A stretch of DNA of 64,000 bases from Tillandsia leiboldiana (Eukaryota > Streptophyta > Magnoliopsida > Poales > Bromeliaceae), in contig CM055065.1 in NCBI GenBank assembly GCA_029204045.2, forward strand, positions 8,894,363 to 8,958,362, read 5' to 3'. How positions within the stretch are numbered: the first letter of the stretch is position 1; the number at the start of each line of letters is the position of its first letter. This document shows, one piece after another, positions 1 through 9,951 of the stretch. The notes under the pieces were generated by a model. The model had not been told where the DNA came from. It did not search any database and saw only the letters and a program-made list of their open reading frames with translations. A program made the position numbers and the translations under genes.

Positions 1-1799
1 TGGTTGGTTTATGCATTGGGGCAGGATTTAGTAGCTATGTGCGGATTTGTACTCTGAGGAGTTATTATGATCGAGGATTATGGTCAGGTGTAGGCATGTG
101 GATTACTTTGTTGTATCTTTCTTGAGGACAAATGCATGCTTGTATGGACATATAGTTAGGCCCCCTTTTATTGCTACACTACTTATTGGAACTTGACTTA
201 GGAGAAACCATACTTTTCCTTTCTCCTTCTTTGTTAGTCAGGTGGTCAATGTTGCTCGAGTTCGAGCAGGGATCTGGGTAGTGTAGTCGGGACTTTGTGT
301 CTGGGACAGATTGGATTAGTGGTGGGGCTTTGCGGCAACCGCGGATATAGGGCGGTTGACCGGATATTTATCTATGCACCAGATTGGGTATCAGTTTTCT
401 CTAGTGGATGGAGTTTCCCACTTATCATTTAGTTGCATCCGATTGAGGTCGGGTCTTTCTTTAGTGGTTGAGTTTTCCCACTTTGATCAGATTTGTGATC
501 AAAGTCCTGCTATACAGAGATACTTGTTACTGAGATACTTTACTCGTGTGGGTCGCTCCCCTCGAGTGCCACTCCGGAGGTAGGCTTTTTGGACCCAGCC
601 TTGTGTGCCGGTCTAATACTTATTTTGGGATGCGAGCCGTGCGGGCCGATCCCGCGGTTTCGAGCCTTGTGTGCAGATTCCGCTGAGCAGGCAATGCCAG
701 ATTTACTGGTGGCACTAGATTGGGTTTATTGCAGATATTTGCCTTATTGTTGCACTCGCGTCAGGGGGACCGAGTGGAGTCTAGTAGCTGTGTTTAGACC
801 AGTGCTAGTGTTGTTGGGAACCGTTTGGGGGTTGACGGTGGTCCCAAGGTCATTATGAGTTGTTGACTGTTGTGCGAGAGGCTTTGTGATCTTGAGTTTA
901 TCCGTTCTGAGAGAGAGCATGGATTTTGACTATAGCCTGCATGAGCCACTACTCGATAGCGAGTTAGCCCGTTTGGACGCCCTACGTAATTCCTGCCCGT
1001 CAGCGGGAGGTGGTTGTAGGTGGGCGCAGGTTTGACTGGACCCGATGTGGCAGTCAGCTCGATTGGGTCGATTGAGCACTTCGTGTGCGAGTGTTGCATA
1101 TCTTTATCAGAGTTTTTCCCATTTGAGCATTTAGATAGAGGCATGGTAGCTGTTGAGAGTCTCCAGCTTTCTTTTTCAGTCTTTACTACTTTGGTTATCT
1201 CATGCTTCTAGTGGACTTAGTGGGCAGATCGTCGGGCCTGGTGGCGGTACCCACTGAGGACTCCCTTTTTAGGTGTAGTTCTCACACCCGTTGGGGGTTT
1301 TCGCCCTCCCCTTCTTTTCTCTCCTTTGTTTTGCAGAGTCTTAGCGGGTGTTGCTGATTCTGCGGTTGTTGATCGAGGCGAGGGAGTCGCGTGCTAGATC
1401 CCTACCCGTCGTTGAAGAGTAGCGGTACCCCTTTAGAGGAGATCTTCAGTAGATTAGTTGTTTCTTTTTTCTCTTTTGAGAGACTGATGTAGTGAGGATA
1501 TTTTATGTATCGAGAGACTGTACACTGGTGTATTTATTGGAGATACCTCCCGGTTGGGTTCAGAGCTGGTGTATGAGGATATTGTATTATTATTATTTTT
1601 TGGGAGACGGACATTGTTGTATTATTTCCAGTTGTACAGTGATTGATTTTAGACATACAACAGATTTTTATTTATAGCTCTGATATCTGTTTAGCCGTAG
1701 TACTTTTCTTGCAGGTAGGACGCTTCGCTTATGCAGGTTGGCATAGGTGGCGGATCTGTTGGCGAGCCCGGGTCGCAGTTTCGACCCTGGGGCGTGACA
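1..1799 (+). mobile_element. Gypsy (Tekay-like) LTR, 3' part, interrupting Cop-F
   Basis: This is non-coding LTR sequence in plus orientation. It shares segments with the other gypsy LTRs of the window: the 'tgacttaggagaaacc' segment near 195, the 'cccctcgagtgccactcc' segment near 560, the 'gacggtggtccc' segment near 835, and a terminal stretch 'gcgagcccgggtcgcag' ending in GGGGCGTGACA at 1799. The same terminus closes the Gyp-A LTR at 16092. Immediately after 1799 copia pol sequence begins, so this LTR was inserted into Cop-F. The LTR start and the 5' target duplication lie before the window, so a solo LTR and the 3' end of a full element cannot be told apart. Short open frames here are chance frames. 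Confidence 0.75.
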
Positions 1800-1800
1800 T

Positions 1801-1914
1801 CAAATTTCCTATATTTCAACTCAGGATCAATTAGCTGACATTTTAACAAAACCTTTGGATCAAAAACGGTTTATTCATTTACGTAAAGCAATTGGAATGC
1901 TTTCCTTGAAATAA
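1801..1914 (+). pseudogene. Copia pol C-terminal end (RNase H tail), truncated
   Basis: The reading frame from 1810 encodes residues matching the last ~35 residues of the Cop-D pol, including LTKPLDQKRFIHLRKAIGM, and stops at 1912-1914 at the same place as Cop-D (38135-38137). The rest of pol was separated by the gypsy LTR that ends at 1799. A few substitutions are present, for instance the I in ADILTKP where Cop-D has F. It is only a fragment and cannot function. Confidence 0.85.
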
Positions 1915-2280
1915 CACTTTTTGAAATTATTGCTTAGGTTAGGTTTTGTTTTGTGTTTTTGTTCCTTATCTATGTTTGTACATAGAACATTATTTGAGCA
2001 TATGTAATTGACTTTACTTGCATCCTTTCATATATTTAGAAATTTATTATGCTCTGGATATCATAATAATTTATTTGATGCAATGATCATTTATGTCAAT
2101 TAAGTTATCTTTAATTGATCAAAGTCAATTTCTCTCTCATATGATCTCTTGGTATAGTTTTTATCATATTTGAAAATTGAGTTAAGTATGAAACTCGAGA
2201 TCAATCTTTGGTTGAATACCTTATATCTTAAATAATTGATAACCAATTGAGGGGGAGTTTGTTAAAATATTTATGCTCAT

Positions 2281-2401
2281 AAGATGTGGAAAGAGTTACA
2301 TCCCATTGAGGAGTGTGAAAACTACCACCACATGGAGGAAAGAGCTACCACCTCGGTCGTCCGAGTACTGTGTGCAGCTACCACATGTATACCAAGCATG
2401 A
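2281..2401 (+). other. Conserved 3' non-coding block of Cop-F
   Basis: About 120 bases starting 'aagatgtggaaagagttaca' are almost identical to 38514-38634 in Cop-D, while flanking sequence has diverged. The first ~65 bases also recur in Cop-E (47003-47069). It contains CTCGG-TCGT-CCGAG, a perfect 5-bp hairpin, plus ATGTGG near the start facing CCACAT about 45 bases later, which could pair. No open frame is conserved. A role in the RNA (structure, processing or packaging) is inference. Confidence 0.6.
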
Positions 2402-2845
2402 TTTTTCAAGTTGATAAGATAAAATGCTTTTTGGAATACTTGACTCTGTCAAATTCCAAGGTTGGTATAAGGTGGAGATTTTATTGAAAGATTCTCAAAG
2501 AGCCACTGCTTACAATAAATTGATTAGATATATTATCTAAAATATTTGGGATTTCAAACATCTATTGATCTTGGTACTTCATTTTCTTTACTATGTTAAT
2601 GATTTGATAAACGCATTACTCATAAGATCAAGATAGATGTCATTGAACTTGTTCAACTTTAAAGGTTTTAATTTTCATAAATTTTCATTTCATTACTTGG
2701 ATATTATTGATAGATTTAGCATAATCTATTTCTTTTGATGTGAAATGATGACTTTTGTTTAAAGTTGACATGCAAAAGTGCTTACATACTTTTTCTGGAT
2801 TTTCTGGAATTTTTCTAAATTTTTCTGAAGAAAAAGTTTGAAGCC

Positions 2846-2956
2846 GATCCGGACCGGAATATCCGTTCCGGATCCCGAACGCAGAAATTTCTGCGGGTAG
2901 CCGTTCCGGACTGGATTCTTGATCCGTTCCGGACCGCGGCTAGGATTTTATAAGAA
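2846..2956 (+). promoter_or_regulatory. Internal CCGG-repeat cluster with TATA-like box (Cop-F)
   Basis: Six TCCGGA-type repeats (gatccggacc, ttccggatcccgaac, ttccggac and so on) lie in 100 bases. They are followed by the TATA-like 'ttttataag' at about 2946 and, further on, a possible leader intron and the envelope-like ORF. The same arrangement is in Cop-D at 39075-39250, where the repeats are GATCCGGATC. The motif is that found upstream of the TATA box in the LTRs of this family. Promoter function is inferred. Confidence 0.45.
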
Positions 2957-3071
2957 ACAAAAGGGATTTGATTTCTTCTTACAACAATCTTTTGTTTCCA
3001 AGTCTCCAGAGCTTCTCTCTCTAGAAATCAACTGATTTGGAGCCTTTCTAACTCAAGTTCTTCGGATTAAA

Positions 3072-3454
3072 GTAAGTTTCTTTGATCAAAATTTCTATTT
3101 TCCACTGTTTTGCATTGTTCTTCATAAACGTGAGTGGAAATCATGGGTAGAATTCAATTCTAGATGGTTTTTGGTCAAATTTCTTTTGAAATAAGAACTC
3201 TAAGTAGATTAGTTTTGATTATATGCTAGGTTTTCTCTTGATTAACGGATTTTTGGGCTTCGATTTCTGAAAATTCGGTTTTAGGGCATATAATGAGAAT
3301 TTTTGAAAATCATGTGATTGATCCATTTTTAAAATTCTTTTTGCAAAACTAATTTGATTCCTATTCTCTCTACATGATAATGATTGTTTAGGTACAATTT
3401 TTTAAATTTTTGAAAATAAATAATTTTTTCGTGTTCTTGAGTTCTTGCTCACAG
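3072..3454 (+). other. Candidate leader intron before the envelope-like ORF (Cop-F)
   Basis: The donor is AAA|GTAAGTTTC at 3072 and the acceptor is CTCACAG ending at 3454, giving 383 bases of AT-rich sequence with T-rich stretches. Cop-D has an equivalent pair at 39363 and 39744 (382 bases), with the same donor and a CACAG acceptor. The first ATG of the envelope-like ORF follows 28 bases after the acceptor. This would place an intron in the 5' UTR of a transcript that starts near the internal TATA-like box. Splicing has not been shown. Confidence 0.45.
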
Positions 3455-3482
3455 GTTGCTCTTGACTAACGCACTAGCAAGG

Positions 3483-4040
3483 ATGGTTTTTGCTTGGATT
3501 ATTGTGCTCCTTGTAGCATTAGTAGGAACTCGAGCATCTGTTAAAAAGGAAAAAGATGGAACAAATCAAGAAGAAGCAAAGAATGTTCCTCAAATTGAGT
3601 CAGAATCAGAAGATGAAGAAGATTGGGACACATTTTGTAAAGAAGTACAACAGGCTGTTGATGACGAAGATAGGTTCTATTTAAAGAACAAAAAGCTGAT
3701 GAAGTCTTCTTCAACAACCAAGCAGTACACTAGGCGAAAGAATTCGAGGGGTACTGGAATTCAGATTAATGAACCCCTCGCCAGAGCACGCTCTCTGCCT
3801 AGAGAACATCCATGGAATGAAGGTCAATATGCACCGTCAGCATCCACACAACCTCCTTCGACCTCTAGGAGAAACACCACAGAAGATGATATACTATCTA
3901 TCCAACGAGAACAGAGGAGAATGTCTGCAGAACAAGAAAGAATGTCCACTAACATTCACAAGATGAAAAAAAAATGTTCCAAAATATCAGGAATGCTTAG
4001 AGGAATTTTGAACAAATTGAACTGTAGCAGTTCAGACTAG
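3483..4040 (+). CDS. Envelope-like ORF of Cop-F, compact 185-aa form
   Basis: The chosen start is the ATG at 3483, matching the ATG at 39770 in Cop-D. The predicted protein begins with a hydrophobic segment of about 16 residues (FAWIIVLLVALVG), which could be a signal anchor or membrane helix. A lysine-rich stretch follows, then an acidic one (ESESEDEEDWDTF), a Ser/Thr/Pro-rich middle and a C-terminal region of charged heptad-like repeats (QREQRRMSAEQERM) likely to be a coiled coil. Envelope-like ORFs after pol are known in the SIRE/Maximus lineage, but their function is unproven. Compared with Cop-D, the central domain of roughly 250 residues is missing, yet the frame is open throughout. It may be a retained short variant or a deletion that happened to stay in frame. 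Confidence 0.5.
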   Translation: MVFAWIIVLLVALVGTRASVKKEKDGTNQEEAKNVPQIESESEDEEDWDTFCKEVQQAVDDEDRFYLKNKKLMKSSSTTKQYTRRKNSRGTGIQINEPLARARSLPREHPWNEGQYAPSASTQPPSTSRRNTTEDDILSIQREQRRMSAEQERMSTNIHKMKKKCSKISGMLRGILNKLNCSSSD

Positions 4041-4745
4041 TCTGATCTCGAATGATCATTTGCTCTGATGATCTAATCTGTGGTTTCTTTGTTATTCTAG
4101 CTAATTTTCTCTTTTGCAGGTTTTTAGTCTTAGTTCTCTATCTTTTTGAACCTTTGACTCCCTTTTAATTTTTGTAATTTTTGGCTACTTTAGTGACAAA
4201 AAGGGGGAGAGAGATATGAACAATTGGAACAATGGTTACAATGGTTTGTGAGAACTCTGAACTTTGAACTCTGGAAGGTAAGTATCAAAACAACTTTTGG
4301 TTTTGTATTGTGATTGCATGCATGCCTCGACTAACTATTTGACTAACTATTTGGGCATGTATTATTACTAACAAGTTGTTTGATTACTAACAAATTTATG
4401 ACATTTGGATTTTATTGCTTAGAAGATATGTCTATCTCTGATTGTTATTTTAACACATATCTGAGTTCATAAATGCCATGGTGAGTATAAACTCTATCTC
4501 AGTTTATTTTTTGAATGCAAAAATTTCTTGAGGTATCTAACGATCTTTCTTGTCAAGAATTACTTCTTTTTGCAGAGAATACAGATGTCTAAGTCTAGAG
4601 TCTGTTTTAGGAGTTTATCTCATGTATTTGTTTTATTTGGATCTCAAACGTAATTTTTTGTTGTATGGTGATAGCAACAAAAATATCTTTTTGAATTTTC
4701 TTAAGTGGATCTCTGTTTTGTCACGAAACCGCCAAAGGGGGAGAT
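4041..4745 (+). other. Cop-F 3' untranslated region with two polypurine tracts
   Basis: No gene is seen. A purine tract 'gtgacaaaaagggggagaga' lies at 4193-4212 and the 3' polypurine tract 'ccaaagggggagat' abuts the LTR at 4746. Both are present at equivalent places in Cop-D (41314-41333 and about 41900-41913) and Cop-E (about 47705-47722 and 48151-48164). The 3' tract is the expected plus-strand primer site for reverse transcription. The inner one could be a second priming site. Confidence 0.6.
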
Positions 4746-4966
4746 TGTTAAGGATTTTAGTTTTGGCGTATTTCGTGAAAGTATTTAAGTCTTGAAGATT
4801 GAAGATAAAGAAGCTTGGATCATATATCTCAATCTCAAGAAAGAAGAATTCAAAATGATCAGGTAAGTTTAACTAAACATTAATGGTGATCTGAATACTT
4901 CTTATAATGTAGAAACACTTGGATGGGTTTTTAATCGCATAAAAATAAAAAACTGGACAAGTTACA

Positions 4967-5542
4967 TGTGACACCCCCGGAATTTGGATTAGTCCTCTAT
5001 ATAAATGATATAATAGGACTAAATCTCTAACCCGGCTATAGCATTTTGGATGGTAGTAAGATCCAAGAGGAACATGAGAGTTAAGCGTGCTAGAGCTAGA
5101 GTAGTTCTAGGATGGGTGACCCCGTGGGAAGTGGGGCGTCACAGTTGGTATCAGAGCCATTCACCAGCCGAAAATGTGAGATGAGTCTCGGCTGAGCCAG
5201 GGTTATATAGCGGGTAGAGCGAGGCTCCCCGGCTAATGACCGTTGTGAGTGGAGTGCAGCTCCTCACAAGGTTGGCTAAGGCTAGCGAGACGAGTCTCAC
5301 ATCGCCTGGTGCTTGTGAGTGTGCTTGAGCCTGACGTGGACGTCAGGGCTTAAAGGGGGGAAGAATGTGACACCCCCGGAATTTGGATTAGTCCTCTATA
5401 TAAATGATATAATAGGACTAAATCTCTAACCCGGCTATAGCATTTTGGATGGTAGCAAGATCCAAGAGGAACATGAGAGTTAAGCGTGCTAGAGCTAGAG
5501 TAGTTCTAGGATGGGTGACCCCCTGGGAAGTGGGGCGTCACA
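4967..5542 (+). mobile_element. Cassandra-like TRIM with 5S rRNA-derived LTRs
   Basis: Two 177-bp LTRs (4967-5143 and 5366-5542) start TGTGACACCCCC and end GGGGCGTCACA. They differ at only two sites that I can see. The target duplication TTACA flanks them (4962-4966 and 5543-5547). The primer binding site 'ttggtatcagagcc' (5145-5158) follows the 5' LTR directly and fits an initiator tRNA-Met primer. A polypurine tract 'taaaggggggaag' (5351-5363) precedes the 3' LTR. The 222-bp interior has no ORF. Each LTR carries about 74 bases similar to plant 5S rRNA (5060-5133 and 5459-5532). It is non-autonomous and must have been mobilised in trans. Confidence 0.92.
5060..5133 (+). promoter_or_regulatory. 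5S rRNA-like internal promoter in TRIM LTR
   Basis: The segment contains 'agttaagcgtgct' (box A region of 5S genes) and 'ctaggatgggtgacc' (box C region) at the spacing seen in 5S genes, followed by 'tgggaagt'. The same is present in the 3' LTR at 5459-5532. In 5S genes these boxes recruit TFIIIA/TFIIIC and RNA polymerase III; this is known for 5S and for Cassandra TRIMs as a family. The first part of a 5S gene is missing, so it is not a functional 5S gene. Confidence 0.85.
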
Positions 5543-6202
5543 TTACATGTTCAGGATCCGGAACAGGGGACTACAGTCCGGACCCCGAACGTTGGTAGTT
5601 CATGCACAAATCCAGTCCCGAACATCCCTGTTTTGTTCCGGACCCCGAATGTGGATTTTGGTGAAACTGCATGAACAGTCCGGACCATAGGATTTTGTTC
5701 CGGACCCCGAACGTGGAGTTTGCTGAAACTGCATGAACAGTCCGGACAGTAGGATTTCGTTCCGGACCCCGAACCTTGATTTTTCGGGAATTCTCTGAAA
5801 AACAACGACAGTCCTGAATGTGCCTAATCCGGTCCGGACCGTCGTGCGGGAAAAATTCTGTTACAATCAGTTTTTTATTCTTATCCTCTTCCAATGGTTT
5901 CTAACCTATAAGTAAACCCTAATTCTATTTTTTAGGGTAATCCACACTAAGTTTTATCTCTGGGAAATGACGGATAAAAGTTAACGGAGAAAAACTTAGA
6001 GATCCACATATAGAGAAGAAAGAAAATAACTAGATTTGATTCTATGTTTCTTAATCTATATTAATTAATTTGATTCTAGGTTTTCATACTCAGATTTTGA
6101 GTAGAATCAAATTAATGAATACTTAGATGGCATTTCTGATCTATCTTTGATCTAAGTATTCGGCGGATCATCACCACCAACAAAACAACGATTTTTCCCA
6201 AA

Positions 6203-6385
6203 ATCGGCGCGTGGATTCGCGTGGCCTTGTGGATTCAAGGTGCAACCGCTCTCGTGGATTCGGAGCGAGGTACGTTCGTGTGATCGAGACATACTACCTG
6301 GTGGAGACCGTGGATTCGGTCAGACATCGTGAACTCGACGTTGGATGCCGTGGATTCGGCGTTGGACGCAAATCGTGGATTCGAG
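6203..6385 (+). repeat. TGGATT hairpin array in Cop-F LTR (degraded)
   Basis: Repeats of GTGGATTC flanked by complementary arms: CGC/GCG, CCTT/AAGG, a CGCTC/GAGCG stem with a bulge, GACC/GGT and GCC/GGC among others. One unit reads 'gacatcgtgaactcgacgttgg', where both loop and stem have decayed, and another (near 6275) has lost the loop. The order of units equals that in Cop-D at 32504-32681. Confidence 0.6.
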
Positions 6386-6685
6386 GCACGTTGCGGAGCG
6401 AGCGGAGAAGATCAACTCGGAGCGTATGGAAAAAGGATGATTCGTCTGTGAGTGCGTTATATCACCTTTGTACATGTTATAATCTTAGTTGATTTCACCG
6501 TGTTATCGGTCCCGTGGTTTTTTACTCCTGGTTTTGGAGTTTTCCACGTAAAAATCTTGCGTGTTATTTTCATTTCCGCATTGGGTTTTTATTACGCAAA
6601 GATTTTTGGTGTGTTTATCGTTTACACCTATTCACCCCCCCTCTAGGTGGTTTTTCCCCAATTTAGATCCTTATTATAAGCAACA

Positions 6686-6890
6686 GTGTACAGTGAAATC
6701 CAAAAAGGGAGATAACTAAAACAATAAATACAACAGTGTACAGTAAAATTCCACAATCCGGGATGGTACATCTATCTCACCAAAATGAACTACACTGGTA
6801 GGGACCTATCTCGTGACTCCCTGCCCTCGGTCCGTCAAGCCAGCTAGAGCAGGAACGGAAGGGGTATGCCTCTGCAAAACTGTCACCGAC
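6686..6890 (-). mobile_element. Gyp-X LTR, left piece
   Basis: Gypsy LTR sequence in minus orientation. 'ctatctcgtgactccctgccctcgg' near 6808 aligns with the Gyp-B LTR near 19112. The piece is bounded on the left by the Cop-F LTR end and on the right by the target duplication of the solo LTR at 6891. A motif 'cagtgtacagtraaat' occurs twice (about 6684 and 6734). Confidence 0.6.
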
Positions 6891-9800
6891 TGTCACGCCC
6901 CGGGTGAAAACCAGAACCCGAGCTCGCCAACAGATCCGCCGTGCACACAGAATTTTCCATGTACACGAAGCGCTAGTAACCTGCTCATATATAAGATATA
7001 CAATAAAAGAGCATAATACAGAGCTGAACTAAAAGAACTACATCATATCTCAGACTGGAAATAAAATAAAGCTGTAATAAATACAATAATCTCCCAGCTC
7101 ACCAAAAATAGTACAACCAGCTGGCTAAAGCCAGACCAAAAAAAAAGGAAGATACAACAGTCTGAGTGAAGGGTACAATATCTGTCTAATAACAACTCTC
7201 AATCTCACAGGAGATCTATCTACTCAGCGATCCCCTTACCTCGATCAGCTGCCGATGGCCTAGCAGCTCCCGCAGACGACTCTGCAAAACAAAAGGAAAA
7301 AGACAGAAAACAACAATGGGGGGTGAGAACTACTAGATAAACCAGTAGCCTCCCCCTAGTGGGTAAATCCTCAACTCTGACGGACCCACTAGGACTACTA
7401 GAGGCAAAAGGAAAGAACAGTGGTAAGCTATAAAGGCTGCTGATAAAAAGGAAACTACCACTACTAAGCCTCTAAATGCCGTGTCGAACGGAGCGACTGA
7501 ATGTATGCATCAATATCTAACATGCCTGCCTGAAATAACCCAATCAATGAACCAGTAAGGACTGGTACTGCCTGCTGTGCCTTGCCGTATCGGGTATGCT
7601 GGCCGACGCATAACACCAATGAAAAGAAGGAGTCTCAAGGACTCAAAGCCTGCCTGTCGCACACTCCGGAGTGGCACTCGAGGGGAGCGACCCACACGAG
7701 TAAAGTATCTCAGTAACTAGTATCATAAGTGTCATAAAACAGCAGGACTGGATCACGACTCTGATCGAAGTGGGAAAAACCATCCACTAAAGAAACCTGA
7801 TACCCAATCAGATGCAATAGTACTCAATAAGTGGGAAACTCCATCCGCTAGCAAAAAGCCCGATCCCCAATCTGATGCACAGGTAAACATCCGGTCAACC
7901 GCCTAATGTCCGCGGTCGCCGCAATACCTCATAAGTCCAAAGCCTGATAAAGTAATCAACATCTGGCCCACCGCCTGATGTCCGCGGTTACCACAATGCC
8001 CCACAATCCATAATCTGACAAGATAACAATATCCGGTCAACCGCCTACTATCCGCGGTTGCCGTAATACCCATAATCAAGTTCCACTTGTTTCCGACCCC
8101 AAGGTCCCAGCTACACTATCCCAAAGCCCCTGCTCAATCCCGAGCAACATGAATCAAAAGTCCCCATGCAAAGGAGAAAGGAAACAATCATGGTTTCTCC
8201 TAAGTCAAGTCCCAATATGATAGTGTAGCAATAAATAGTGGCCTAACTAGATATCCATACAAGCATGCAATTGTCCTCTTTTAAAACTGTAGAAAAGTGT
8301 CTGATATTTATTTTAAAAAGATTGATCTTACTGTACCGACATAATAAGTCATTTGCATGCAGCTTATGATATAGCATTTGTCCCAACAACAGTGTCCCAA
8401 TTTAACATAAATGAGCTGTCATATAATTTGTGGGGTCTACTCATGCAATTTACAATTGGAATACCAATTATCAGTTTTGAAATAGGGGATCTCTAATACT
8501 CCTAGTGAGTTAGTCAAAAGTGAGGTAAGCAACAACCACCCACCTAGGAAAGCGCATTCCACACCCAAATAGTCTCCTCACTGTCCACAGTCCTCTAATC
8601 CCGCAACTCACTGAAAACAGTGCACAACTGTACAGAACAACGCACCCGGTATAAATACAAATCCAAAAAATACAGTATTTGCTGTTTTCCAAACAACACA
8701 GAAAAAGAGGAGTTTTCACCTCTGTACAGTGCTCCGAAAAATCCATAAAAAATACGGTTTCGTTCCTTGCGACGAGTAGATCGAAATCGACTTCTTATAT
8801 GCCTTGATCCGATGCTCCTAGCCCAAGATATAAATTGAACAAGTTGGTGCTGTCCAGAGTTCATCACAGAAAAAGAGGGGTCAAAGGTGCCTCGGGAACC
8901 GTGCCAAAAGTGCGAAACGGAGTAAAGTGATCAACACGAAAAATGAAGCCTTACCTCTTAGGAATGCGTTGCCGCAGAAATCGTTCAAAATTCCTCCTGG
9001 TTAGCACACAGGGATTTTTCGACTGAACTGCGACAGAAAATAGGCCGAAATTGAAAATCGGCGCAGCACGCCGCGTCGCAGATAACTCGCTGTCGACGAC
9101 TCCAAAAATTCTGAAACTTCTGGGGAAGAGAGAGGACAGAGAGGGGAACAATTTTCATAAAGGCCACAAGTTCATTTTCTCTCTCTAGAATTCGAAAATG
9201 GCAGTGAGAGAGAGATGTGGCTTAAATAATGGGCCAAGGAATCTTCGGGCTCCACACCAAATCCGGGCCCAAACAGGAAACACCAAAACTACCTAACCAG
9301 GATGCGCCACGTGTCCCCAAAACACGAAACATCCATGCAAGGCCATTCAGAAATCGCCACGTGTCACCCGGGGAGCACGCACCCGGTCCCCGCGCCGGGT
9401 CTTCCGGAATGTGTCGGCCAATCAGAGCGTGCCACGTGTCACAGACCAGCCGCCATCCTTGACGCCGCCCGACCAATCAGGAGCTGCCACGTTGCAAGCT
9501 CAACCTTCCGTGCTCCCGGTGCACGCCTGCCGGTGGACCAGCCCGCCTACGCGCCTGCCCGCGCCTGCCCGCACCTGCCCGTGCTGCCCGCGCCGCGCTC
9601 TGCCGCGCTCCGCCGCTGCGTCGCCGCTCGCTGCTCGCCGCCGGTCGCCGGAACAGTATTTCCGGCTGTCGGAGTTACTGTTCCGGTGTGAACAGTAATT
9701 TTGCGCCGAAAACAAGTAAATAGCCTATTTTGATCGTTTTCGCACGCTGAGTCCAAATCCGCTGTCCGTTTTGCCAAATTCTCATCCGAAATTTTGCCGA

Positions 9801-9951
9801 AAGCCCCCGGAAAAGCCCACTTGATCCGATTTTCGCGCCGAGTCCATTTCTGAGGTCCAATTTCGACACTACTAGCTCCGTTACACCGTGTAAGCTTCCT
9901 ACAGTCACTGTTAATGTTGCAAAAGTCCCTGCGGAAGTCTGGATCATCACA
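6891..9951 (-). mobile_element. Solo gypsy LTR with target duplication
   Basis: On the plus strand it begins TGTCACGCCCC and ends '...ggatcatcaca'. It is flanked by CCGAC at 6886-6890 and 9952-9956. Sequence on both sides belongs to one Gyp-X LTR, so this is a single LTR left after recombination between the two LTRs of an inserted element. It holds no coding region. The GC-rich U3 (about 9300-9660) contains several 'gccacgtgtc' boxes and CCAAT motifs. Open frames in it, on both strands, come from base composition. Confidence 0.85.

Larger units (their letters stand above)
1800..6685 (+). mobile_element. Cop-F: 3' part of a SIRE/Maximus-type copia element
   Basis: Layout from left to right: last codons of pol, a long 3' non-coding region, an envelope-like ORF, a polypurine tract at about 4732-4745 (ccaaagggggagat) and a 3' LTR (4746-6685) that contains a TRIM. 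The order and sequence follow Cop-D (38035-42714) closely. A copia pol followed by an extra ORF and a long LTR is typical of the SIRE/Maximus lineage. The 5' half lies outside the window, beyond the gypsy LTR inserted at 1799/1800. Its LTR is more diverged than those of Cop-D and Cop-J, so this is probably an older copy. Confidence 0.8.
4746..6685 (+). repeat. Cop-F 3' LTR (interrupted by TRIM)
   Basis: It begins TGTTAAGGATTTTAG directly after the polypurine tract and ends about 6685 in '...cttattataagcaaca', matching the end of the Cop-D LTR. Without the TRIM and its target duplication (581 bases) it is about 1.36 kb. It contains the CCGG-repeat array (about 5547-5850, mostly mutated to TCCGGACC), a degenerate TATA box near 5906 and the TGGATT hairpin array near 6203-6385. 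The repeats are more degraded than in Cop-D. Confidence 0.8.

Noticed and set aside
5060..5133. A 5S rRNA gene
   Set aside because: Only the 3' two thirds of the 5S sequence is similar, it has many differences, and it sits inside both LTRs of a TRIM. It is a 5S-derived promoter segment, not a gene.
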